A DNA stretch of 64,000 nt from Cryptomeria japonica (taxonomy: Eukaryota > Streptophyta > Pinopsida > Cupressales > Cupressaceae). Below are positions 33,737 through 44,356 of this stretch, one piece after another. Every line of letters starts with the position of its first letter. The stretch's first letter is position 1. The notes under the pieces were generated by a model. The model searched no databases. It was not told the origin of the DNA and saw nothing but the letters and a program-made list of their open reading frames with translations. The position numbers were made by a program, and so were the translations under genes. The DNA lies in assembly GCF_030272615.1 (NCBI RefSeq), contig NC_081414.1:333111427-333175426 (forward strand). The letters run 5' to 3'.

Positions 33737-36700
33737 TTCATCTTGTTCATCTTCATGAACATTTTTGTCAGGAACATCATCAACTAACTGTCGATCGTGA
33801 TCATCATCTACATCATCTTCTACTTATTTAGTATCTTCTTCTTCCATCACATTATACTTTACCGACCTTCCTCTTGGATCATGTCTAACAACAAATGACC
33901 AACCTGGTTTATGAGGAACCTCTGAGTAAAATACCTGCTCACATTGGCTTGGAAGAACATAGGGCTCATTTCTAGCTCACTCAAATGATCTTGTATTAAC
34001 CATTGTAAGTCCATTATCATGTTCAATAAAATTTCTGTCAAGATCATTTTCATTCAATCCTAGCTTGTACTATTAGACGACAAAAAGAACTAATTTGAAG
34101 GACCTAAAGTCACACTCAAGTATATCATCCAAAATCCCATAATAGTGATTTTCTAAGACTCGAGGATGTATGTTGCTTCTAGATGAAACATTAGTCACCT
34201 GAACTACTGCACTTATTCCAGAATCACAAGTTTTCTTCATGTCATCCAACTTTTTGATGCAAAATTTATGACCATTGCACCACATAGCCTTGTGGTGTTT
34301 CACCTACAAAATGTCAAACATATATAATATGTACATCATTACAATTGGAAGAAAATTAACTAATATGGGTGATTAGTATATTTATACGTACATGTTTATC
34401 TGTTAAACCATATGCTAAATCAATTTCTCTTTGTCTAACACTGGAATCTCCATTACAGCGAGCTTCTTTAACCAATGAAGACACACCTTCCCATGTTAAT
34501 GCGTGACCAGATTGTTGACATCGTTGAATCCATACCATCATCCAATCAAGATTGTTTTCAACATACAAATGTATTGCATCCCACTCTCGGCCAATTGTAC
34601 AAAAAATAACTAAAAATTTAGAATTGAAGTATATTGAATATTACGAATAAATTCTGCAATATATATATAAATAAATGCAATATCAAATAATTACCTCTCA
34701 CTTTTCTCATTGTACCTTTCCCCATCAGGTTCTCCCCTTCAAATTTGTTAATGGAGTTGGGATCCCAAATACGATCTACATGGATCTTTTTTGTGAACTT
34801 AGGAAGGTATTTAGTAATGTACACCATAGTCCGGTATATCATATATCCCTCCATCATATAACCCTTAGGATGTGCTCTTTGTCAAACCAAAGACTTAAAA
34901 ACTTTCAAGCACCTCTCAACCATCCACATTGACCTTGTGTGTACAAGTCCACACAATTTAATCTCCTCAACTTGGTGTATGAGGTAGTGTTCTTGTGCAT
35001 TGAAAAAAGTTGAAGGTAGACACTTTTGCATTTCACACATTAGGTGAGGAATTTTCTCTTCCAATATTTTATCTTTTTAATAGATTTCTTTAGATGACAA
35101 CTACCTACAAGAGATTCAAGACACAAATATATTAATGAGACTTTACAAAATAATATACAATATATTACATAACAAGTAATATCACTACAAATTGAACAAA
35201 TATCACTACTTATCTCATATATTTTCCAAGATCATATATAACTTGCTTGACATTATTGTCGAAGTGGTCTAGGAGAGATAGAGGTAGAACATACTACAAC
35301 AATTATAAAATGATCTTTTTCATTATTTTCTAACATAATACAATGAAAAGTACATGCAGTATACAAATATATAGTAAATACACAAGAACATGAATTACCT
35401 TAATGAAGGTATGCCAATCATGTGTTTTCATCCCTAGCCCAAATTTACTTTTCTTTGTTATGAGAAGCAAATCCTATGGGAAATCAAATTTTTTGTATGA
35501 CTTCTTTTATAGAATTGCTTTACTACTTCGTTAATAGCCAAGGAAGGGCACTTATATTAATTTGGTCTCCATCGCTATTTGATTGAATGACATTTTTCAT
35601 TGCATGATTGGATTCCTGAATGTCACTACCAATTTTGACAAAAAAAATTTGTCATGCCTTCCATCCAATATTTTCCATAATGTCTTTGTTATATTATTTC
35701 CAATATTTATAGTATCAAACAAATGCACAATTTGTAGCTGCTCATAGTAGGGAAACCTACTAAATTGTCTGGGATAACTCTTTAGTCCCTTTGGAAGGTG
35801 GTCATTAATGCCTTGATGACCCTCATGAGGCATATAATATGTTAAAATTTTTAACAATGATGATCATCATCAATTACATCATCTATAAACAAAATACAAT
35901 ATAAAAATACAAATTCCAAACATAATCCATTAGATGGAATGACATTACCTTGATGATTAATTTTATTAAATTCCAACTTCCATAGGCGAGGTATCATTCT
36001 TTGTGGATTTGATGTAGTCTCTTCTTTCCCATTGAAAAGATGTTTTTTAGTATTTCAATACATGATTTTTGTGGAGGAAGAGCCTATACTCATCAAATAC
36101 CTTCTTTCCTAAACTTTTTGAATAACAAGATTTCATCTTTGGACCACAAACTGGACATGCAAATTTTCCCTTTGTTTGAAGACATACAAGATCATGTATA
36201 ATTGGATTAAATATGATAATTTTTATATTTATAATTATGCGCAAGTTGATCACTATAACATACTAGAAAAATGTGTTATCCCTGGGGCATCATGAATTGT
36301 CCATACAAGCATTGCATGGAATTGAAATTGTCTTTGTCCTATTGGTCTAGAGACATCATACATAGTGACACCATTCCATATCTTCAGAAACTCATTGATA
36401 AGAGTCTCAATATATACATTCATATATTTAACTTGGTACTTACCTAGTTGAATGAACAAAAACATTACATAATTATTATGATCATTTTGTTGCAATATTT
36501 ATAATTTAATGTGGATAACTATTAAATGAAAAAATACCTGGAACAATCATTGCCAAAATTATGTGCTCCCTCTTTACTGACAACCATGGAGGAATGTTAT
36601 TGTTGATAATAAAAACAGGCCACACCGAGTAAGTAGATCTCATCTCTCCAAATGGATTGACACCATTCACTGCCAATGAGAGCATGAGATTATGAGGTTC

Positions 36701-37312
36701 TTCTTTAAAGTGTGGCCACTTTTTTTCTCTGTCCATAAATGCATAACCATCTATAGGCATTCAAATAATGTCATCTCGACTTCTATTGCGTGCATGGTAA
36801 TCCATAAATTGCGCCAAGCTTTCGCACCTAAATTGTTGCAAGCATGGAATAATGGGAATGTAATGAACAACCTTGTGAGGCACCTTTTTTGTTAGTTGAT
36901 CTATTTGATATCTACTCATATGACATTCAGGGCATTCTGTTGTAAATTCATGTTGTTTATGATATATAATATGATCATTGGGACATGCATCTATTGCTTG
37001 ATACTCCATTCCAATATCTTTCATAATGGCAAATATTTCTTCGTATGAGCAAGGTAGAATATTTGATGCTGGTAACAAAAACTTACCTATCAATCTACAA
37101 CCAAAAATATAATTTGTTAATTTAAAGAACCTTAATGGTGCATTTTTCACCCTTTATTAACTATAATGAAATAACAACAAAAATAGATAAAAAAAGATGA
37201 CATATATGACATACCTTAACATACGTGAGATTGTTATGTTGGATAAATTGTTCATAAACTTCAAGTTCACCAACAAAAATACAACAAAGAGAAGAGTTGT
37301 TTCGGAGCCTTT
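33691..37312 (-). pseudogene. CACTA (En/Spm) transposase, TNP2-like, element K
   Basis: Successive minus-strand pieces follow the order of plant TNP2 proteins. About 37150-36761 gives MEYQAIDACPNDHIIYHKQ, ECPECHMSRYQ and VVHYIPIIPCLQQ. About 36760-36250 gives WPHFKEEPHNLMLSLAVNGV, NPFGEMRSTYSVWPV and MLVWTIHDAPG, then CPVCGPK. About 35857-35600 gives TLWKILDGRHDK. About 35064-34800 is the DUF4218-like end (CEMQKCLPSTFFNAQEHYLI). About 34303-33691 is DUF4216-like (DNGLTMVNTRSFE, PYVLPSQCEQVFYSEVP, GWSFVVRHDPRGR), with an acidic poly-Asp tail. CACTA transposases cut and paste DNA with 3-bp TSDs. Stops and gaps (possibly introns) break it. The N-terminal part is cut at about 37313 by element G. 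Confidence 0.88.
33697..33735 (-). repeat. (GAT)n trinucleotide run coding poly-Asp
   Basis: An uninterrupted CATCAT run on the plus strand. On the minus strand it is in frame with the transposase C-terminus and gives about 13-14 Asp before Gln and a TGA stop. Confidence 0.8.
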
Positions 37313-37911
37313 TGTAGACACTTAGATTAATTATTTTAATTAGTTAATTCAATTTCCTCGCATAATTAATTTATTAATTATGTCTATCCCTATAGTTTCT
37401 CAATATTAATTAAAACTAATTAATATTGACACTATAGTCTAGTTATTGATTTATTCAATAAATAAATCTACATTTATTCTTCTAAAAACCCTAAAATTAA
37501 TTCTCTCTAAATCCCCCCTTTAATTAATTAATCTCAATTAATTAATTGATCCAGGTGATTGCTACAAAACACCTTTTCCTAATCCATCATTAACCTAATG
37601 AATTCTTCTAGAAACCCCCTAATCTCACTTATCATTATTCTTCCAATTTTTAATTCTCTCCACTCATTCTCTCTCCTAGTCAAATCCTCCTACAAATCAT
37701 ATTTGCACTAATCCCACCTAACCATTATTCTAATCCCCCTCCTAATGAGTTGCTAGTGGCTAATCCTCATGATTAGCCACAAAGCCAACTCCTTGTCTCT
37801 TCCATCCAACCACCTTCTTTAAATGACCTTTTTCCTAGATGAATGTAAAAATCTCACATTCCTCTAGACATCTCCTCCTCCAAGGAATTTTCAATTCCTC
37901 CTTATTCCTCC

Positions 37912-38891
37912 TGTTGGTGCCAAAACCATAGATTGGAAAACTTAAGGGTCTGCCAAATCCTCAACTAATCCAACTAGCCTTGGCCAACGAATAGAAAATG
38001 CAAAAGTGGCAAATGATTGTTATGCAATTATGCTTTATTGTGTGCTTTAAGTGAATGCCTTTTGAAACAAAATGAAAATGATTATGATTGTATATTAAGA
38101 ATAAGAATGTTTTTAGGACTTGAAATAAATATGCAAAGGTCGGCTCATATAGGATTTGGCAAGAATTCCTTCTTCATTAAGGACCTTAAATGATAACAAA
38201 CCAGGACCTTACAAGATGAATAACAAACTAGTGCCTCTATCTAGGGATATTTATGACACTTTGTGGATAAGAGATGTTACCAACTCCAAAGACAATATTA
38301 ATTTTCAACTATGAAGGCTTCAATATGTGTTACACAAACAATGAAAACCTAATCTCATATTTAATGCAACAACATGTGATGACACATCATGGCAAATCAA
38401 ATGATAGATTTATCAAGAGGACAAAGATAACTCATCAACACAAAAGTATGCACAATATTTGGAAAAAGAAACAACGAACCTTGTATATTAATCCTTAGGA
38501 AATGATTGCATACATAAGGTGCACCTGAAGATTCTCCATTATAGTTTGTTTGCACAAAAAGAGATTCTTGTTCCTATAGAATTCCTTGATACATATAATT
38601 TACAACCCTTACAGGTAGAATTGATTGTTTCTTTTTTGTAATTCTTCTAAAAATCCTAGATCCTAGATATCTTTTACATACAAAATGACTCACTATAAGT
38701 ATGTGAATCAATAGTCGTAGATGAAAGGACGCACCATTTCATGTTTCTAAACTTAAACCTAACTAAAACCTAACATCTAACTACTTAACTGTTAAGGTAA
38801 CATAGGACAATTATAAAAAACATGAGAAATAAAGACTTTAATTATTTGGATCCAGCCTCTTCCCACATTTTGTGATGTGCTTAAGGTAGCC
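37912..38891. other. Element J, 3' noncoding part
   Basis: No supported gene. Left terminus of J and the sequence downstream of its ORF. Small ORFs such as 38274-38498 show no recognisable domain. Confidence 0.4.
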
Positions 38892-41812
38892 TTAATCTTT
38901 GTATGTAACTGCATTAAATATGGTATCCCTGAGTGCCATCTCCATCTTAATCAGGTTCTCTAATTGGTCAACTATTTCATTCATATCCAGGGTATCTACT
39001 TGGGTGACACTGAGAGTTGCACTAAGTAAAGCCTTACATTCTAAGATGCATGCACTTTTATCCTTGATAATCCCTACGTCATCAACCAAATTGGAATCTC
39101 ATTCTGTAAAACCTCCTAGTAATCCCGGAACTCTTCCTTCAACTCTTTAGTATACTTCTCAAGAATTTCAATTAATTTTGTTATCCTTCTAAGAGCCTTT
39201 TCTTTCAATGCCTTATCCTGTAATAATAAATTGAGTTTGTCATGAATCCTTTGGTTAGAAACCAAATTATCCATGTTCTTTTGATACACACCCCAGAACT
39301 CATCCAAAACCTTTTCTAAATTTTCATATCTCCTTGTCATGAACACACAGGCAACATCTGTCCTGATAGTTTTCATTTGCTTCTTCATCTTATTTTGGTC
39401 CAAGTCTAGCTTCTCAAACTTCCTTTTCCATTGGGCACTAGAATCAGTGATTTGTGGTACTGGATGTCCTCTTTTTAAAACTTCTTCATACAATGCTTTG
39501 TATTTATTCTTTTTAGGAAGTTCCCATTTCAACTAAGCCTTATTAAACCTAGAAATATCAATCCCTATATCTGTAGTGACCATAGGATCCACCTCTCCAA
39601 CTTCCAACCTCATCATATGACCGAAAGCCTTATCTACATCTATTATCTTAGGTCTTTTATTGGGAGGGTATAAGACCCATATCAACATTTCTTCCTCATT
39701 TGGGTCATACCTTGATCCAATAAAAATATCTTTTACTCCTTGGATATCCAATTTCATATCCCTATTATTCGAGTGTAGCAAAGAATCAAAAATAAATGAG
39801 GCACTCAAGTCCCATCTTGGAAACACAATTATACCAGCCTCCACTAGTAATTGCCTCCCCTTCTATGGGGTCATATTCTCAACTTTTGTATTGACGTCTT
39901 CCTTCAACCTCCTCTTCATTTCTTCTTCAATCTTAGGGGTAATATTTGGCACTTCTTCCCTTAATTTCTTACCTCTGAAGTGATACAAGAATTATTTGAA
40001 TTCTTTAGATTTTATGAATTGATCATCTGATACAAAAGTGGTGTGCTCAATCATTCTATCATCTATCTCTATATTCAAGATTGTTATTAATTTGTCATGT
40101 ACATCAAGCTCTTCTTCTCTATTAGGTACTTGTAATTTTGACACAACTTCATTCTCCCCTGAGTCACTTTCTACACGTTCATCTTCTTCACCTTGGAGGT
40201 CCTCTAGCCTTTGTTTTTTCTCCTATAACCTTCTCTCCAAATCTTACATCATGTCAATCAATTCTTCCATTTCCTTATTTCTGCACAGATCTTCCATATC
40301 ATCAGTAAAATGGATATAACCTTTCAGGGCCTACCCTCTCCTGCATATGTTTATATATCCCTCGAGATCATAATTCTTCCTGGGTGTGTGTAACAACAAA
40401 TTGTATTCATTTGCTAACTTTCTATCAATGGCTTCATAAGCCCTAGTTGATACAATCCTAAAATCTTCAAACTCAAAATTCTCTAGCAAAAAGGCCTGCT
40501 TATGTGCATCCCCAAAGTGATGAGCATTGGAAACACTAAGTTGTTTAATAATTTCTAAAAATGCAATACGATCAGGTGCTGGTTTAGGCAATACATATGG
40601 TGAACCCTCAAAACTGAACACTCTAACAAAAGTGAAATTGGCACAGGAAAACCAATCACCCCAATTATGATTCACTTTGGTGTTATGGTGCTCCAATGGC
40701 CGAAGGAACTTCTTAATGGTTTTCGAAAAGGATCCTCCAATAGTTTTGTTATACATTCTGAACAAGGGTTTGACAAAAAATTCTTCAAACTTCACATAAT
40801 GGGAACTCACATACCTATAATCCCATAAAGAAACCCATAGTTGCATAGTTTACTCTTGTTTGTCCCTTCAAAACTGGTTTACTCTCAAACCCTCTAGCCA
40901 TAATCCTTTGAATAGATCATAAAACAATATTAAGCACATTAACAAAGAATAATGCTTGAAATGCTTATCAAGACTATTCTTCAGGTTCAAAAAACCCTCA
41001 TGCAATCTGTCTGCCAGATATGCAATGAAATCAAATGCTCTTCGCTCATGCCTCTGGATATCAGCTACCAAAACTAGTGGGCCCATTCTTTCTATGTCTG
41101 GAGCCTCAACTCCTCCCACCTATCCACAAGCCATGTAGGTATATTGGAAATATTTCTTGAAAATGTTAATATCATAAGGCAGCTCCTCCTCCTCTGTCAA
41201 CCTTCCCTTTTCAGCCTTATGAAATACCAAAGACCAACCCTGATATGTGGTGTCCATCTTTCTATATTCCTCCTCCAAATCATGGAAAGATAGAGGTACC
41301 TCTGCCTCAAAATCCAAACCAAACACTTCTTGAATGATTGCTTCTGTGAAACGAAGGAAAGCAGTCTCGTCGGGCAACAAGATGCATCTTTTGGCAGCAA
41401 CATAGTTTCTAACCATGAGCTTGAGCAAGCCCATATTTACAAACATGTTGGGGACCATGAGTTTACCTAGACTAGTGCTCCATGGGTTAGAGATAGGCAT
41501 TGGGTCATTTCTCCTTATGTAATAGAACATGAACAATTCATGTCCTCTCACTCTAGTCCATACATCGCCAATCTATCTATACCTATCCTCCAACTGGTCA
41601 CAAACTGGCAAATTGGTCTTTGACATTATAGACTTAGCTCCTGGAGAACTCATCTGATTGATCATATCTTGATTTAGCTTCCTTTGTTTGGTAGGCTCCC
41701 CTACCTTTGATTTTTTAGATGTATCATTGGCTATTTCTATGACTTTCCTTTTTCCTTTTGCACTCAAACCCTCCATTTTGCAAATACTTTGTTCTATACT
41801 CTGCAACTTCAA
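38892..41812 (-). pseudogene. Element J ORF: long unrecognised protein
   Basis: One minus-strand frame spans about 970 codons (start near 41812 or at the internal Met 41776). It is interrupted by stops at 41573, 41120, 40868, 40331 and several more, with one frameshift near 39100. Nearly all stops fit CAG/CAA/CGA to stop. Order: basic N-terminus (KGKRKVIE), WSTSLGKLMVPN, LLPDETAFLRFTEAIIQEVF, FHDLEEEYRKMD, FKKYFQYTYMACG, LVADIQRHERRAFDFIAYLA, FKHYSLLMCLILFYD, WGDWFSCANFTFVRVF, FEDFRIVSTRAYEAIDRKL, an acidic coiled coil, PRWDLSASFIFDSLLHS and a C-terminal coiled coil (39532-39120). I do not recognise the family. The LLxCLxLxY block resembles LLVCLMLY in ORF2 of B and C, a possible distant link. 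Confidence 0.7.
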
Positions 41813-41999
41813 TTATCACTCCAGAGATATCAAACCACTTTCTGATTAATTTGTGAAAAACAACATGCACGGGACCCCATATATAACTTCATTCTCTAGT
41901 ATAGCTAACATCTAGAAAAAATCTTGGTTAGATTTGCTTCGTGTGATTTCAGGCTTGTCTGTTGGATGCATTAAATAATGGTTGTCATGTCTATTTTCA

Positions 42000-43322
42000 C
42001 ACTAGATTTATCAATGGCTAACCGGTGTAACTTGGCCCGAAAAATTTAATTTTTTGGCACCACCCATAATTTACACCTCTTTAATTCCTTTATTTGTCCT
42101 TCTGATCGGTGTATGTCACCCCGACATGTCCATCTTAGTGTCTCATCGGTACATGTTATTCCTATGGATCTGTCTTTCTTTCCTTTGTAGCATTATGCCC
42201 ATCGGGTATCAACATAACTCACTTTATGTCTCTCTGATGAGCAGATGACATCGACTTCATACTTGCACATCCTTTTTATTTCTCCAGTCTATCTGCATAC
42301 ATTTCTCTGACAAATCCCCCTACTTGCATCCATCTCCACTTTCTCATCGAGCATCGATATAACAAAAAATGTCTCTTCCCAATGAGTCGATCATGTCTTG
42401 ATGACTTTGGCTTTGATTGGTGTAACCTATCCCAATCAACTCTCCTTTTGTTTTGGATTTGCTTTTGTTTTCATGGTCCATCAGTATAACTCTCCCCGAT
42501 ACACCCACCTTCGGTTTCTACTCTTACTTAATCCATCCGGTATTGACCTAATTCATTTTATGTCCCTCTGATGCCCCAATGACCTCAACATTTCAATCCG
42601 CATTCTACCTAAGCTTTCTACTCTATCGGTATAACTCTCCCCAAAGACCTTTTTGCAATTCACCATTCACTGTAACAACCTCATTGGGATTTGGCATAGC
42701 ATGAAATTTCTCCTCTTGATGCCCCAATAAGTCTTCAATCGGTGTTGTTTTGTCGATATAACTTATACCAATATCCCTGTAGGTGCTTTTATCTTCATCT
42801 GGGGTCAGAATAGCCTTTTTCTATTCCTCCCAAAGTCCATTGCACTTTTATGCTTTATATCTCCAAGTCGGCTTTCTCAATATAGGTAATACCAATGGTT
42901 CCGCCTTCCGATTCTCCATGTCATCGGGGATCAGACTAACTATTTCTGCACTATCTCGATGTGGTCCCTTTTCTCTGATGGACCCACCTTCAATTCCCTT
43001 CAATCATTGGGTATCAGGATAGAGTTTTTCATCGTTACAAGTCACACCGATAGCCTCATCAGCTATTGGTATAACAAGTTTTACACTTCCCTGATAAGTT
43101 GATGCATGCAGATAGAAAACACCCTACTTCTGCCTCATCGGAACAAGCTATCTCGATGCTATAACTTTCCCAAGAGTGCGCATCATGTTGAATATCATTT
43201 AAGTGCTCCATTGAGTCCACCTTTTGATTTATCAGTAAATGTTATGCCGATAATCCTTCTTTTGCTTGCCAATACTATTTCATCAGGACTACTTATGCTG
43301 ATAATTGAAATTTTGCAGTTTT
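42000..43322. repeat. Degenerate array of CATCGGTATAAC...CCCGAT units in element J
   Basis: More than ten diverged copies of a word like (C)ATCGGTATAACTTATCCCGAT occur about 50-120 bp apart, for example near 42110, 42200, 42345, 42480, 42625, 42735, 42910, 43030, 43130 and 43230. Many carry an ATCGG/CCGAT inverted repeat. Related to the array at 29346-30310 (shared 'atagcctcatcggctat' word). No coding. Confidence 0.6.
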
Positions 43323-43921
43323 GAGCAAATGAGCCATCCACCATGAATAATAGTGATCCCAACTATCCCACTGGGTCTGATACTTACTAGAAAACAATCT
43401 TAGATTATACAATAATGACTTCTCCATTGACAAATGCTCCCATATTGGATTCCTTGTGCAGTCTATACTCAGTGCATGCCCTTAGTGTGCCCAAGTGATA
43501 CCTTGACATTCTTGAAACGGTTGATCCTTAGAGAACTTTACTCATGCTAATAAGGTTCCTCCACATGCAAACCAGCAATAAATTCTCATATGATAGGAAA
43601 AAAGGCCTCCATATAGCACAAAATGTTTTGTAAAAATATGTACTAACACCTACAATCCCTATGACTATCATTTTTGGGGAATTTTTAATTCCTCGTCCCC
43701 ATCTCTCAAGGAATATTTTATTCCTTTCTCTTCCCTAGGCACATTGGGAAGTCTTCCCAATGAGCCTTGAGGAGTGTGGAGACAAGAAATGTCTTTAAGG
43801 CATATCTCTTGGTCTCCACACTTGTCTTGTCACCTCCTCTTGGGGCATGTGTGGGATCACATGAAATCTTGACCCTTCATCTTGGATCAATCCTAGCCCT
43901 CCATTTCTTCTCCTATTATCC

Positions 43922-43927
43922 TATAAA
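43922..43927 (+). promoter_or_regulatory. TATA box of element G LTR
   Basis: CCTATAAATTGAGGACTCC lies about 400 bp before the inferred LTR end, similar in context to the CCTATAAATATCCC of element D's LTR. Confidence 0.5.
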
Positions 43928-44331
43928 TTGAGGACTCCATCCTCTTATTTCACATCTCCAAAATTAGCTAAGTTTATGTTGTCCAACTGAGTCTAAGAAA
44001 TCATCCATAGCATCCAAACTCTACTCAATTTTCCACTCATCCATCACTTATTCAAAATCTCCCATCCATTCCATCTAATCATCTTGTGCACAATCTTGGA
44101 TAGCCATCCACATTCAACAAGGCAGCCAATCCAATCAAGTCAAAGAGAGGTGCATCGTGGGCTTCATCAAAGGCTCAATCCGAAGGAGAAGGTATAAATC
44201 TGTAGGGTATAAATAATTGTTTTATGTTTTATGTAGTTTGTTTGATGTTTTCATGTTTTTATGTGTTTGAATTCTCTATTTGCATACTAACCACCTAATC
44301 ATCACCTTGCTAGTTTTTCCCCTCTTCATTT

Positions 44332-44356
44332 TGGCATGTTAGGTGGGACCCACGTC
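44332..44356 (+). promoter_or_regulatory. Probable primer-binding site region of element G
   Basis: TTTTGGCATGTTAGGTGGGACC follows the inferred LTR end and resembles the string after element A's LTR at 1357. The tRNA is not identified. Confidence 0.4.

Larger units (their letters stand above)
37912..43648 (-). mobile_element. Element J: LTR-element-like insertion with a long unknown ORF
   Basis: It starts TGTTGGTGCC and ends GTACTAACA. Flanks CCTCC (37907-37911) and CCTAC (43649-43653) look like a 5-bp TSD with one mismatch. The two sides rejoin G's LTR. TGTT...AACA ends and 5-bp TSDs are as in LTR elements B and C, but I see no long direct repeats at the two ends. It holds one 970-codon frame on the minus strand and a degenerate repeat array upstream of it. 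It may be an LTR derivative that lost its LTRs or a DNA transposon with short inverted ends (TGTTGGTGCC against TGTTAGTACA). Confidence 0.6.
37313..44331 (+). repeat. Element G, 5' LTR (two parts, split by J)
   Basis: The LTR starts TGTAGACACTTAG at 37313, similar to the TGTATACACC start of element D's LTR, and runs to 37911. After J it resumes at about 43649 and ends near 44331 (CTCTTCA), about 1.28 kb in total. The joined part has the same style as D's LTR: AT-rich beginning, CTCC-rich middle, TATA box at 43922. The assignment rests on the break pattern and the sequence right after 44331. No second copy is in the window, so confidence is moderate. Confidence 0.6.
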
